Below the pieces are notes generated by a model. The model had not been told where the DNA came from. It searched no databases and saw only the letters and a program-made list of their open reading frames with translations. Positions 54,233-62,623 of a stretch of DNA of 64,000 bases are shown here, piece after piece. The position numbers and the translations under genes were made by a program. This DNA comes from SAR116 cluster bacterium AG-426-I14 (GTDB taxonomy: Bacteria > Pseudomonadota > Alphaproteobacteria > Puniceispirillales > Marisalimonadaceae), in assembly GCA_003210055.1 (NCBI GenBank), contig QCNS01000006.1, positions 1 to 64,000 on the forward strand, in the 5' to 3' direction. Positions within the stretch are counted from its first letter, which is position 1, and each line of letters opens with the position of its first letter.

Positions 54233-54795
54233 GCTTTACCAGAAAAAGAGACTAAGTTTTCACTCTTGATACCTAACTCTGACATACAAGACTCCCAAAA
54301 AAAAGGTTGATTTGACGAGTTTTTAAAAATTATTTGTTCTTTTGCATCAATTGTTAACCAAGAGTTTTCTAAGATTTCTCTATGAAATTGGTCATACCCC
54401 CAAACTGAACAACCAAGGAAAATTTTTTTTGACAAAGGTCCTTTATTTAATCCAAAATCATCTAAAATTTCTATTGAAGTTGTAAGACAAACATTCTGTA
54501 AAATTTTTTCAGTAGTGTTATAAAGCTTTTCATTTGAATGTAATATAAATCCTTGTTTAGTATGAACAGGTCCACCGGAAAAAATAGCTTCATTGAAACA
54601 ATTATTTTTTGAATTTTCATTTTTTTTATAATCTAAAATTTCTCCAAGTGTTAGGTTATAAATTTGTTTATTTAAAATTAAACCCATAACAGCAGTTTTT
54701 GAATATTCACAGATTAAGATAACTGTTTTTTGAAACCTAGGATCTTGTAATCCAGGCATGGCGATTAAGAATTGACCAATCAGATTATCATTCAT
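54229..54795 (-). CDS. YqgE/AlgH family protein
   Basis: A 188-residue DUF179 protein. Family blocks are LIGQFLIAMPGLQDPRF at the N terminus, AVMGLILNK, IFSGGPVHTKQGFILHS, and LGCSVWGYDQFHREI with ENSWL. The biochemical function of the family is not established; in some bacteria it affects transcription of virulence or alginate genes. It converges on the M16 gene with a four-base overlap and is divergent from the DsbD-like gene. Confidence 0.93.
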   Translation of the reverse strand: MNDNLIGQFLIAMPGLQDPRFQKTVILICEYSKTAVMGLILNKQIYNLTLGEILDYKKNENSKNNCFNEAIFSGGPVHTKQGFILHSNEKLYNTTEKILQNVCLTTSIEILDDFGLNKGPLSKKIFLGCSVWGYDQFHREILENSWLTIDAKEQIIFKNSSNQPFFWESCMSELGIKSENLVSFSGKA

Positions 54796-54886
54796 AATAC
54801 TATTCTATACTAAAAGAATAATAAAAAAAAAAAAAATTAAGTATTTCTTGAAAAGTTCATAAGTTTATCTAATAAAATAATAAATT

Positions 54887-56782
54887 ATGATTAGAGTTTT
54901 ATTATCAGTTTTTTTTATTATTTTTTCTTTAAACGCAAATTGCGAAAATCGTAAAAATTTGGATCTAAGTTTAAATAATAGTTCAATAGACCCATATAAA
55001 ATAGAGTTTAAGGTTTCAAATTATAATTCAGAAAAAAAAATATTTTTGGCAGGAATATTTGTCGAATTGGAAAAGGATTGGAAGATATATTGGGAAAATC
55101 CTGGAATGGCAGGTTTACCTCCTAAGTTAAATTGGAACAATGTATCAAATATAAATAAGGTTAGTTTATTATTCCCAGCACCAATGAAATTTGAATTTTT
55201 TGATATAAAAACTTTTGGATATAAAAATAAAGTTATTTTTCCTGTTGAAATTGAGGTAACAGATGAAAAAAAACCTATTAAAGGAACTCTTAAATTTGAT
55301 GCACAAGTATGCAATAAAATTTGTATTCCAGTTGAAAAAGAATTCTATGTGAATTTTTCATCAAAAACTAAATTTGATAATATTAAAGAAGATAAAATTA
55401 AAAGTTTTCTCTCAACAGTTCCTTCTAAAAGTAATTTTATAAACAAAGCTTTTTTAAAAGAGAAAAGATTAATTATTGAATTGAAAAATAAATTTTCATT
55501 AACCGATGAAACATTGATGATTATTGAAAATAAAGATTTTCAATTTTTTCCAAAAGCAGAGTTGAATTACTCAAAAAATAAGTTTTTTATTACTTTTAAT
55601 CTGGATAAATTAGGGAACAAAATTTTAAATAGCAATAACTATAAATTAAGTATATTTAGTAAAAAGTTTAATATTTATCAAAACTTTGAAGTTTTAAATA
55701 AAGAGATATATAACTTTAATTTGACAAATATTATAATTATATCATTTTTAGCTGGTCTGGTTTTAAATTTTATGCCTTGTGTATTGCCTGTTCTATCTTT
55801 GAAACTTACTAGTTTAGTTTCATTGGCTCATAACAAAAAATCATATATAAGAAAAAGTATTTTTTTTCAGATTTCTGGGATTTTTTGTTCATTTTTTTTA
55901 TTGTCTTTGTTAACTATTTCTTTTAAATTTGCCGGTTATCAAATTGGTTGGGGGTTTCAGTTTCAAAATCAATACTTTTTAATTTTTTTAACAATACTAG
56001 TTTTTTCTTTCGGCTTAAGTATGCTTGGTGTTTTTGAGATTAGGTTACCTGGTTCTATATTATTTTATATTAATAAATTTTCTACGAATAATTTAAGAGA
56101 TTTCTCTTCTGGATTTTTGATGACTTTACTAGCAACCCCTTGCACTGCTCCATTTGTTGGTACAGCTGTTTCATTAGCTTTGTCAGGTGATTATTTTAAC
56201 ATACTTTTAGTTTTTCAGATTATGTCTTTGGGGCTTTCAGCTCCACTTATATTATTTTATTTTTTTCCTCAATTTATAGGAATTTTCCCCAAAAGTGGCA
56301 AATGGTTAAATACTTTTAAAAAGTTTATGGCAACTCTTTTCCTTTTAACAGGTATATGGTTATTTTCAATTTTATTACAAAATTTTAATTTTGAAAGTTT
56401 AAATTCTAATTCTACTAGTAAAGTAAATTGGATAAATTGGGACATAAAAAAACAACCAAATCTAATTAAAGAGTTACTTTCTAAAAATAAAATTATATTT
56501 TTGGATATTACTGCAGAATGGTGTATTACATGTAAATATAACAAGTTATTTGTTTTAGATAACGAAAGAATAGTCAAAATATTTAATGACATGGAAATAA
56601 TTCCCTTACAACTTGATTGGACAAAGAAAAATTATCAAATAGAAGATTTTTTATTCTCTAAAGGTAGATATGGTATACCATTTAATGAATTTTACAGTAA
56701 TAAATATAAAAATGGTCACATATTACCTGAGTTGTTAAATCAAAAAGTTTTAATCAATGCTATTAATAAAATGAAATATTAG
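54887..56782 (+). CDS. DsbD/ScsB-type thiol:disulfide interchange protein
   Basis: A 631-residue three-part membrane protein. It has a signal peptide (about 1-19), a periplasmic N-terminal domain with a cysteine pair in AQVCNKICIPVEKEF (about 141-155), then an eight-helix CcdA-like domain with NFMPCVLPVLSLK and LLATPCTAPFVG holding the membrane cysteine pair. A C-terminal thioredoxin domain has the CxxC in AEWCITCKYN (about 544). It moves electrons from cytoplasmic thioredoxin to periplasmic proteins. All three pairs are intact. The large N-terminal domain looks like the ScsB/DipZ-type subgroup. Confidence 0.88.
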   Translation: MIRVLLSVFFIIFSLNANCENRKNLDLSLNNSSIDPYKIEFKVSNYNSEKKIFLAGIFVELEKDWKIYWENPGMAGLPPKLNWNNVSNINKVSLLFPAPMKFEFFDIKTFGYKNKVIFPVEIEVTDEKKPIKGTLKFDAQVCNKICIPVEKEFYVNFSSKTKFDNIKEDKIKSFLSTVPSKSNFINKAFLKEKRLIIELKNKFSLTDETLMIIENKDFQFFPKAELNYSKNKFFITFNLDKLGNKILNSNNYKLSIFSKKFNIYQNFEVLNKEIYNFNLTNIIIISFLAGLVLNFMPCVLPVLSLKLTSLVSLAHNKKSYIRKSIFFQISGIFCSFFLLSLLTISFKFAGYQIGWGFQFQNQYFLIFLTILVFSFGLSMLGVFEIRLPGSILFYINKFSTNNLRDFSSGFLMTLLATPCTAPFVGTAVSLALSGDYFNILLVFQIMSLGLSAPLILFYFFPQFIGIFPKSGKWLNTFKKFMATLFLLTGIWLFSILLQNFNFESLNSNSTSKVNWINWDIKKQPNLIKELLSKNKIIFLDITAEWCITCKYNKLFVLDNERIVKIFNDMEIIPLQLDWTKKNYQIEDFLFSKGRYGIPFNEFYSNKYKNGHILPELLNQKVLINAINKMKY

Positions 56783-56793
56783 GAAGTTAAAAA

Positions 56794-57267
56794 ATGATAA
56801 AAATTGGAGATAAAATACCAAAATCTATTTTAAGAATTAAAAATGAAAAAATTGAGGAAATTACAACTGAAAATATTTTTTCTAACTGTAAAACTATTTT
56901 ATTTGCTGTTCCAGGTGCGTTTACACCAACATGCTCGGCAAAGCATTTACCAAGTTACCTTGAACTTTACGAAAAAATTATAAATAAGGGTGTCCAAAAA
57001 ATTTTTTGCTTAGCAGTGAATGATCCTCATGTGATGAAAGAGTGGGGGAAATACAATAATGTTTCAAATAAAATCATAATGTTGTCAGATAGTGATTGTA
57101 GCTTTTCAAAAAAAATAGGTTTAGATCATGATTATGGTATGATTTTAGGACATAGATCGCTTAGATTTGCAATGTTGATTGAAGATAATATTTTAGTGAA
57201 ACTTTTTGTGGATAAAGTAGGATTTTATAAAAATTCTAGTGCAGAAAATTTATTATTAAATATATAA
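56794..57267 (+). CDS. Peroxiredoxin, Prx5 (type II) family
   Basis: A 157-residue peroxiredoxin. The peroxidatic cysteine is in AVPGAFTPTCSAKHLPSYLE, the family signature, and GHRSLRFAMLIED closes the active site. It reduces hydrogen peroxide and organic peroxides, probably with glutathione or glutaredoxin as reductant. It starts 11 bases after the DsbD-like gene, so the two share a transcript. Unlike most marine homologues I can recall, no glutaredoxin domain is fused. It converges on rnhA. Confidence 0.92.
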   Translation: MIKIGDKIPKSILRIKNEKIEEITTENIFSNCKTILFAVPGAFTPTCSAKHLPSYLELYEKIINKGVQKIFCLAVNDPHVMKEWGKYNNVSNKIIMLSDSDCSFSKKIGLDHDYGMILGHRSLRFAMLIEDNILVKLFVDKVGFYKNSSAENLLLNI

Positions 57268-57270
57268 GTT

Positions 57271-57741
57271 TTAACTTTTAAGATTAATAGCACCTCTTTG
57301 ATTCATGGCTAATACTGCATATTTATCTGCTTCTTCATTATATTTATTATTGTTATGACCTTTTATCCAAATCCATTCAATTTCATGCTGATTGTTAAGA
57401 TGATCTAACTCTTTCCATAAGTCTTGGTTTAAAACATTTTTTTTTGAAGAATTTTTCCAATTATTTTTTTTCCAATTATGTATCCATTCTGTAATACCAT
57501 TTTTTAAATAAACTGAGTCTGTATATATTTTAATTTTAGATTTAATTTTTATTTCTAAAATACCATTTATTGCTGCTAACATTTCCATTCTATTATTTGT
57601 AGTATTGTTATCAAACCCGGCTATTATCTCTTTTTGATTTTTATTATATAAAATAATTGCTGACCAACCTCCTGGACCCGGATTTCCTGAACAAGCACCA
57701 TCAGTATAAATTTGTATTACTTTGTCAAATCTCTCATGCAT
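57271..57741 (-). CDS. rnhA: Ribonuclease HI
   Basis: A 156-residue RNase HI. Catalytic residues are D14 in IYTDGACSGNPGPGGW, the Glu in NNRMEMLAAI and the Asp in IKIYTDSVYLKNGI; the His loop region is WIKGHNNNKYNEEAD, with Asp near the end. It removes RNA from RNA-DNA hybrids. The order ispH-thrB-rnhA on this strand is characteristic of alphaproteobacteria. It converges with the peroxiredoxin gene. Confidence 0.95.
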   Translation of the reverse strand: MHERFDKVIQIYTDGACSGNPGPGGWSAIILYNKNQKEIIAGFDNNTTNNRMEMLAAINGILEIKIKSKIKIYTDSVYLKNGITEWIHNWKKNNWKNSSKKNVLNQDLWKELDHLNNQHEIEWIWIKGHNNNKYNEEADKYAVLAMNQRGAINLKS

Positions 57742-57748
57742 ATTGCTA

Positions 57749-58726
57749 TTAACTCTTCAGTAATTCATTTTCAAAGTTATTATCTCTAAAGAATCTTAAT
57801 TTATTCAAATATTCTAAAGGATTTTTTTTATTCAAAATTGCTTCATCTGGGGTGTTAAACCAATCATAAAGTCTAGTTAAAAGAAAACGTAATGCAGCAC
57901 CTTGAGATAAGATAGATATAGCTTTCAATTCTCTCTTAGATATTTTCTTTTTGGAGTTATAACCTTTTACAAGACTCTGTGCCTTTTTTAAATTAAATTT
58001 TTTATCATTATCAAAACACCACGCATTTAAAGCAATTGCAATTTCATATATTAAAAAATCAGTACAAGAAAAATAAAAATCTATGATCCCACATATTTTA
58101 TCATTTTTAAAAAAAACATTATCAGGAAAAATATCTCCATGTATAAAACCTTTAGGGAGATTTTCTGGCCAATTTCCATGACAAAAATTTAATCTATCTT
58201 CCATATCGAATAATAAAAGTTTGTCTAATTTGTTTATTTCAACTTTTGAGATGTCTTTGCAAGATTTTTTAAAAAGAAGTTTCCAACCATCAACTGATAA
58301 ACTATTATTTCTGATTTTTCTAAAACTTTTTGTTTTATTGTGCATATCAGCTAGAGTTATTCCAAGAGAAAGACAATCTTTCACGGTTGGATTTATCTTA
58401 CCTTTACCTTCTATAAAACTAACAATTATATATTTTTTTTTGTTTATTTCATTTATTAAATTTCCATTAATATCTTTAATCGGGTTAGGACAAAAGAATT
58501 GATTTTTATAGAGATATTTCATTACGTTTACAAAAAATGGTATATCTATTTCGTTAACTCTTTTTTCAAAAATAGTTAAAATATATTTACCTTTAGATGT
58601 TATAAGAAGGTAATTTGTATTTTCAATTCCTTCTTCGATACCTTGAAATGTCTCTAAATCACCTAAAATATAATTTTTAGTTATATCAGAAATTTCATTA
58701 ATACTTAGTTTTGTATATACTGCCAA
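57749..58726 (-). CDS. thrB: Homoserine kinase (type II, APH fold)
   Basis: A 325-residue kinase of the aminoglycoside-phosphotransferase-like fold, the alphaproteobacterial type unrelated to the GHMP ThrB of E. coli. It starts MAVYTKLSINEISDI; ENTNYLLITSKGKYILTIFE gives the nucleotide-binding half, and GFIHGDIFPDNVFF with CGIIDFYFSC is the catalytic loop and metal Asp. Together with thrC at 51.6 kb it provides the last two steps to threonine. It sits eight bases before rnhA. Confidence 0.94.
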   Translation of the reverse strand: MAVYTKLSINEISDITKNYILGDLETFQGIEEGIENTNYLLITSKGKYILTIFEKRVNEIDIPFFVNVMKYLYKNQFFCPNPIKDINGNLINEINKKKYIIVSFIEGKGKINPTVKDCLSLGITLADMHNKTKSFRKIRNNSLSVDGWKLLFKKSCKDISKVEINKLDKLLLFDMEDRLNFCHGNWPENLPKGFIHGDIFPDNVFFKNDKICGIIDFYFSCTDFLIYEIAIALNAWCFDNDKKFNLKKAQSLVKGYNSKKKISKRELKAISILSQGAALRFLLTRLYDWFNTPDEAILNKKNPLEYLNKLRFFRDNNFENELLKS

Positions 58727-58737
58727 TTTATTATCTT

Positions 58738-59691
58738 TTATCTGAGAGATTTGGGTAGATTAAAAAAAATATTTTCTTTCGTTACTTCATGTTCAATTAA
58801 ATTTACTTCAAAATCTTTTTTTAATTTACTAATCAAAACTTGAACTAATGTCTCTGGGGCTGAAGCACCAGCTGTTAAACCAATATTAGGACTTTTTTTA
58901 CAGTTATATTTTTTTAAAAATTTGTTCAAATCATCTTCATCTGATATTAAAAAAGAGTTTTTTACCCCATTTACTTTTGCAACTTCAACAAGTCTAATAG
59001 AGTTTGAAGAATTTGTTGCGCCAATAACTAAAATATTATCACAAAATTTTGTCATAGACTTAACGGCAATTTGTCTATTAGTAGTTGCATAACAGATATC
59101 ATTTGTTGTAGGACCTTTAATATTTGGAAATCTTTCTTTTAAAATATTTAAAATTATTTGTGTGTCATCTACTGAAAGAGTCGTTTGAGTTGTATAAGCA
59201 ATCTTATCTTTATCGGGAACATTAATTCTTTTTGCGTCACTTTCATTTTCTATAAGTGTAACAGCTTCTTTTGGAATCTGTCCCATAGTTCCAATTACTT
59301 CAGGATGATTTTTATGTCCTATTAACAATATGTGTCTTCCTAGAGCATAATGTTTTTGTGCCTCATTATGAACCTTACTTACTAATGGGCAGGTTGCATC
59401 AATATATATCATATTTCTTTTTTTTGCTTCACTATATACTTGTTTAGGAACTCCATGAGCAGAAAAGATTATGGTTGAATTTTCGGGTGCTTCTGATACC
59501 TCCTCAACAAATATTGCACCTAAGTTAGCTAAGGAATTGACCACCTCTTTGTTATGAACGATTTCATGTCTTACGTATATCGGTGGACCATATTTCTTTA
59601 TTGCTTCTTCAACAATTTTTACAGCCCTGTCAACTCCTGCACAAAATCCCCTTGGTGCAGCCAAATATAAATTTATATTTTCTTTCTTCAT
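58738..59691 (-). CDS. ispH: 4-hydroxy-3-methylbut-2-enyl diphosphate reductase
   Basis: A 317-residue iron-sulfur enzyme of the MEP pathway. Cluster cysteines lie in APRGFCAGVDRAV (C17), DATCPLVSKVH and TNDICYATTNRQ. It makes isopentenyl and dimethylallyl diphosphate, precursors of ubiquinone, heme O and the carotenoids made in the proteorhodopsin cassette. It is followed closely by thrB and rnhA. Complete. Confidence 0.96.
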   Translation of the reverse strand: MKKENINLYLAAPRGFCAGVDRAVKIVEEAIKKYGPPIYVRHEIVHNKEVVNSLANLGAIFVEEVSEAPENSTIIFSAHGVPKQVYSEAKKRNMIYIDATCPLVSKVHNEAQKHYALGRHILLIGHKNHPEVIGTMGQIPKEAVTLIENESDAKRINVPDKDKIAYTTQTTLSVDDTQIILNILKERFPNIKGPTTNDICYATTNRQIAVKSMTKFCDNILVIGATNSSNSIRLVEVAKVNGVKNSFLISDEDDLNKFLKKYNCKKSPNIGLTAGASAPETLVQVLISKLKKDFEVNLIEHEVTKENIFFNLPKSLR

Positions 59692-59752
59692 ATATTTTTT
59701 CTGGTATATTATCCAATTAAATTAGATTAATTAACAATTTTCGGGTAAAATA

Positions 59753-60196
59753 ATGAAAAAAATTATTCTTTTTTTATTTCTTATACTTTCAAACTGTTCA
59801 TCCTTTGATAATACAAGTAAAGTTGTAATTTGTCCAAAATTAACATCTCCAAAAGGATCTGAAGAAATTCTTTTAATGTCAAAAAATAATGTTGAAACTT
59901 ATATTGGTTTTAGAGGTATAAAATCTATTTGCTATAAAATGAATAATGATGAGATAAAGATGAGGTTAGAAGTTAATTTAAGAACAATTAGAAAAAATAC
60001 TAAATTAGATGATTATCTACCTGTCACTCTAGCGCTGGTATCTATAAATGATAAAAAAATTGAGTCAGATAGAGATGAAATTTCTTTTGAGTTTTATTTA
60101 AGATCTAATAGAAAGTTGATAGAGCGTAAAACTCTTATGGAAGTTCTCATTCCAAAAAAAGGACAAGCTTTACTGGGTTTAATAAAAAATAATTAG
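59753..60196 (+). CDS. Hypothetical lipoprotein
   Basis: A 147-residue protein with a lipoprotein signal: a hydrophobic stretch at about 4-12 and a lipobox LSNC, giving a mature start at about residue 15. The mature part is beta-rich (MRLEVNLRTIRKNTKLDDYLPV) and ends LIPKKGQALLGLI. I do not recognise a family. It is divergent from ispH and converges on atpF with a four-base overlap. The location could be the outer membrane. Confidence 0.6.
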   Translation: MKKIILFLFLILSNCSSFDNTSKVVICPKLTSPKGSEEILLMSKNNVETYIGFRGIKSICYKMNNDEIKMRLEVNLRTIRKNTKLDDYLPVTLALVSINDKKIESDRDEISFEFYLRSNRKLIERKTLMEVLIPKKGQALLGLIKNN

Positions 60197-60672
60197 ATTT
60201 TTTTTGAAATTTCAATAGCCGAATTGTCAAAATTTTTTTCAATAGATTTTTGGTCCATATTTTCTTTAATATACAATTCAGAAGATAAAACAGCTACTTT
60301 AGTACCAATTTCTCTAATTTGATTAATTACTTCTATTTGAACAGCATTTATTTTGTCTTTGGCTTGTAATTCTCTTCTCTTAATTAAAAGTTCAGACTTT
60401 TTTTCAGCTTCAATTTTTATTTTTGAAGAGGCCTCCTTTGCTTCATTAAGAATTTTTTCTATTTCGATTGAAATCTCTTTTTGTTTTTTTAAACTAGCAT
60501 TTAATTCAACTTGAGCTTGCTCTCTCAAACTTTTTGCTTGAGCCAGCTCTTCTTCAATACTTTTTTTTCTTGAATCTAAACTTTCTACAATAAATTTATA
60601 ACCTTTTTTACCAATCAAAATAAAGAATAATATAAAAGCAATGGCAACCCAAGATGACTGGCTAATTTCCAT
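60193..60672 (-). CDS. atpF: ATP synthase F0 subunit b
   Basis: A 159-residue b subunit. One N-terminal helix (about 6-24) is followed by a long charged coiled coil (about 35-130). It links F1 to the membrane rotor as part of the stator. It is the last gene of the F0 operon, overlapping the b' subunit by 11 bases. The assignment of b and b' is by order. Confidence 0.9.
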   Translation of the reverse strand: MEISQSSWVAIAFILFFILIGKKGYKFIVESLDSRKKSIEEELAQAKSLREQAQVELNASLKKQKEISIEIEKILNEAKEASSKIKIEAEKKSELLIKRRELQAKDKINAVQIEVINQIREIGTKVAVLSSELYIKENMDQKSIEKNFDNSAIEISKKI

Positions 60673-61252
60673 AAATTTTATCCTTATAAACTAAAGATGA
60701 TGCTTCCTTCACAACTTTGTTAAGCTCTTTTTTGTCCACTTGCAGATCAATAACCTTATTAATTATTTTTTCAGCAACTGAAGAAGAATTATCAAGTAAT
60801 TCAGAAATATTTTTTGATCTTTCCTGATTAATTTCTTTAATTGTATCATTAATTTTTTTATTAATATTTTTAGAAATTTCCTCACCTTTTTTTTCTATAA
60901 GTGCTTTATTTGCTGCTATTGAACTTTCAATCATTTTTCTTGCTTCACTTCTTGCATTATCTTGTTCAATTTTAATTTTATCAATTATAATGTCAGCTTC
61001 TTCTTTTAATGACTTTGCTTTCAGCAAATTATTCTGAATATTTTGTTCTCTATAATTCAAAATTTCAGAAAGTTTTGGCGTAACAAGTCTGGACACTAAT
61101 AAATATAACGTTATTAAAGATAAGATACTCCAGAAAATCAAGGATGGATATGTCTCAAAATTTAGTTGTGGTAATCCAGCTTGATTGGCTAATGATGTTT
61201 TCATCATTAATGTATTGAGAATTAAGAAATACATGAAAGTTTTATAATGCAT
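60662..61252 (-). CDS. atpF': ATP synthase F0 subunit b'
   Basis: A 196-residue b-type subunit. A hydrophobic start, perhaps a cleaved leader (about 4-21), precedes GLPQLNFETYPSLIFWSILSL, typical of b' subunits, then a long coiled coil. Paired b and b' stator chains are usual in alphaproteobacteria and cyanobacteria. It is 43 bases downstream of atpE. Confidence 0.88.
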   Translation of the reverse strand: MHYKTFMYFLILNTLMMKTSLANQAGLPQLNFETYPSLIFWSILSLITLYLLVSRLVTPKLSEILNYREQNIQNNLLKAKSLKEEADIIIDKIKIEQDNARSEARKMIESSIAANKALIEKKGEEISKNINKKINDTIKEINQERSKNISELLDNSSSVAEKIINKVIDLQVDKKELNKVVKEASSLVYKDKIYGN

Positions 61253-61295
61253 AATTTTCTATAAAAATTACTTTATGTTTCTGGATTATTTTAAA

Positions 61296-61523
61296 TTAAA
61301 ATGTATAAAGTAAAAGCAATGCTATAACTAAAGCAAATAAAGCTACAGCTTCAGTTAATGCGAAGCCAAGTATACCAATTCCAAAAACTTCATTCTTTGC
61401 ACTAGGATTTCTTCCAATCGCATTAACTAATGCGGCAAAAATATTTCCTATTCCAACCCCAACTCCAGCTAAAGCAATCACAGCCAATCCGGCACCAATA
61501 AGTTTTGCAGCTTCCATTTCCAT
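61296..61523 (-). CDS. atpE: ATP synthase F0 subunit c
   Basis: A 75-residue hairpin of two hydrophobic helices joined by the polar loop [10 protein letters not shown]. The proton-binding glutamate is E58 in [12 protein letters not shown]. The sodium-site pattern is not present, so it should conduct protons, which fits the proton-pumping rhodopsin. A clear ribosome site AAGGAG is seven bases before the ATG, as expected for a subunit made in many copies. Confidence 0.96.
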   Translation of the reverse strand: MEMEAAKLIGAGLAVIALAGVGVGIGNIFAALVNAIGRNPSAKNEVFGIGILGFALTEAVALFALVIALLLLYTF

Positions 61524-61545
61524 ATTATTCTCCTTTTATAAATAA

Positions 61546-62289
61546 TTAATGTAGATGTAATGCATCATGCAAATACATACAAGTTAAAATACTAAAAACA
61601 TATGCTTGCAATACAGCAACTAAAAACTCTAAACCTGTTAAACCAATAACAGCTATTAGAGGCAATAATGCTCCAATTTTAAAAATTCCACTTGCAGATG
61701 TCATCATAATAATTAAACCAGCAAAAACTTTCATCATTGTATGGCCAGCCAGCATATTAGCAAAAAGTCTGACAGATAAACTGATTGGTCTCATAAAATA
61801 AGAGATAATTTCAATAGGAATCAGTAACGGAGCTAGACCAATAGGCACTCCCGCAGGAAAAAAGTAAGTAAAAAACTTTAATTTATGTTTTACAATGGCA
61901 ATGATAGTAACACCAACAAAAATAATTAGAGCAAGTGTTAAAGTAACAATGATTTGTGACGTGAAAGTATAGCTATATGGAATCATGCCTAACAGATTAC
62001 CCATTAAAATAAACATGAATAAGCTAAAGATAAATGGAAAATAATTTTTACCACCTTTTCCAACATTCTCTTTAACCATATCTGCTATAAACAGGTATAA
62101 AATTTCAACAGAATTTTGAAATCTATCAGGTACTAAGTGCTTCTTTCTAATCCCTAAGTATAAAAAGCTTGTGGATATTATAACTGATAAAATCATAAAT
62201 AATGAAGCATTTGTAAATGAGATATCATACCCAAATAACTCTATAGGAATAATATTTTTTATAGTAAATTGTTCTACTGGTGATTGCAT
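61546..62289 (-). CDS. atpB: ATP synthase F0 subunit a
   Basis: A 247-residue membrane subunit. The essential arginine is in ISLSVRLFANMLAGH near residue 175, and LEFLVAVLQAYVFSILTCMYLHDALHLH ends the protein (in two blocks) as in the family. It forms the proton half-channels next to the c ring. It is two bases after atpI and 22 before atpE. Confidence 0.96.
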   Translation of the reverse strand: MQSPVEQFTIKNIIPIELFGYDISFTNASLFMILSVIISTSFLYLGIRKKHLVPDRFQNSVEILYLFIADMVKENVGKGGKNYFPFIFSLFMFILMGNLLGMIPYSYTFTSQIIVTLTLALIIFVGVTIIAIVKHKLKFFTYFFPAGVPIGLAPLLIPIEIISYFMRPISLSVRLFANMLAGHTMMKVFAGLIIMMTSASGIFKIGALLPLIAVIGLTGLEFLVAVLQAYVFSILTCMYLHDALHLH

Positions 62290-62290
62290 C

Positions 62291-62617
62291 TTAATCTTTC
62301 TTTATATTGTTAAAATAACCAATTTTCAAGCCATGTCCAGCAACTTGTCTCCACAAATTGTAAATTCCGGCAAATCCACCAATTAAAAAGCAAATTATAA
62401 GAAAAAGTGGTTTAGTGTCCATCCAATTATCTAACATAATACCAAGTCCTGCTCCAACAATCAAACCTGCAAGTAATTCAGTAGCTATTCTTGATAAAGC
62501 ACTTGAAAAACTTTTGTCAATCACTTTTTTTTTATCATTAATATTTTTTGTTTTTGATATTGCCGAATCAATTTTTTTTTTTAAGTCATCGGTATTATTA
62601 AATAATTTTTTATTCAT
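62291..62617 (-). CDS. atpI: ATP synthase protein I
   Basis: A 108-residue protein with two helices: ELLAGLIVGAGLGIMLDNW and LFLIICFLIGGFAGIYNLWR. The short N-terminal part is polar and Lys-rich. AtpI aids assembly of the c ring. It opens the F0 operon, 6 bases from the smc stop. An 11-base T run within it (near 62572-62582) does not disturb the frame. Confidence 0.9.
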   Translation of the reverse strand: MNKKLFNNTDDLKKKIDSAISKTKNINDKKKVIDKSFSSALSRIATELLAGLIVGAGLGIMLDNWMDTKPLFLIICFLIGGFAGIYNLWRQVAGHGLKIGYFNNIKKD

Positions 62618-62623
62618 TTTAAT

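Noticed and set aside
55021-55314. 97-residue minus-strand frame inside the DsbD-like gene
   Set aside because: Shadow of a well-supported gene.
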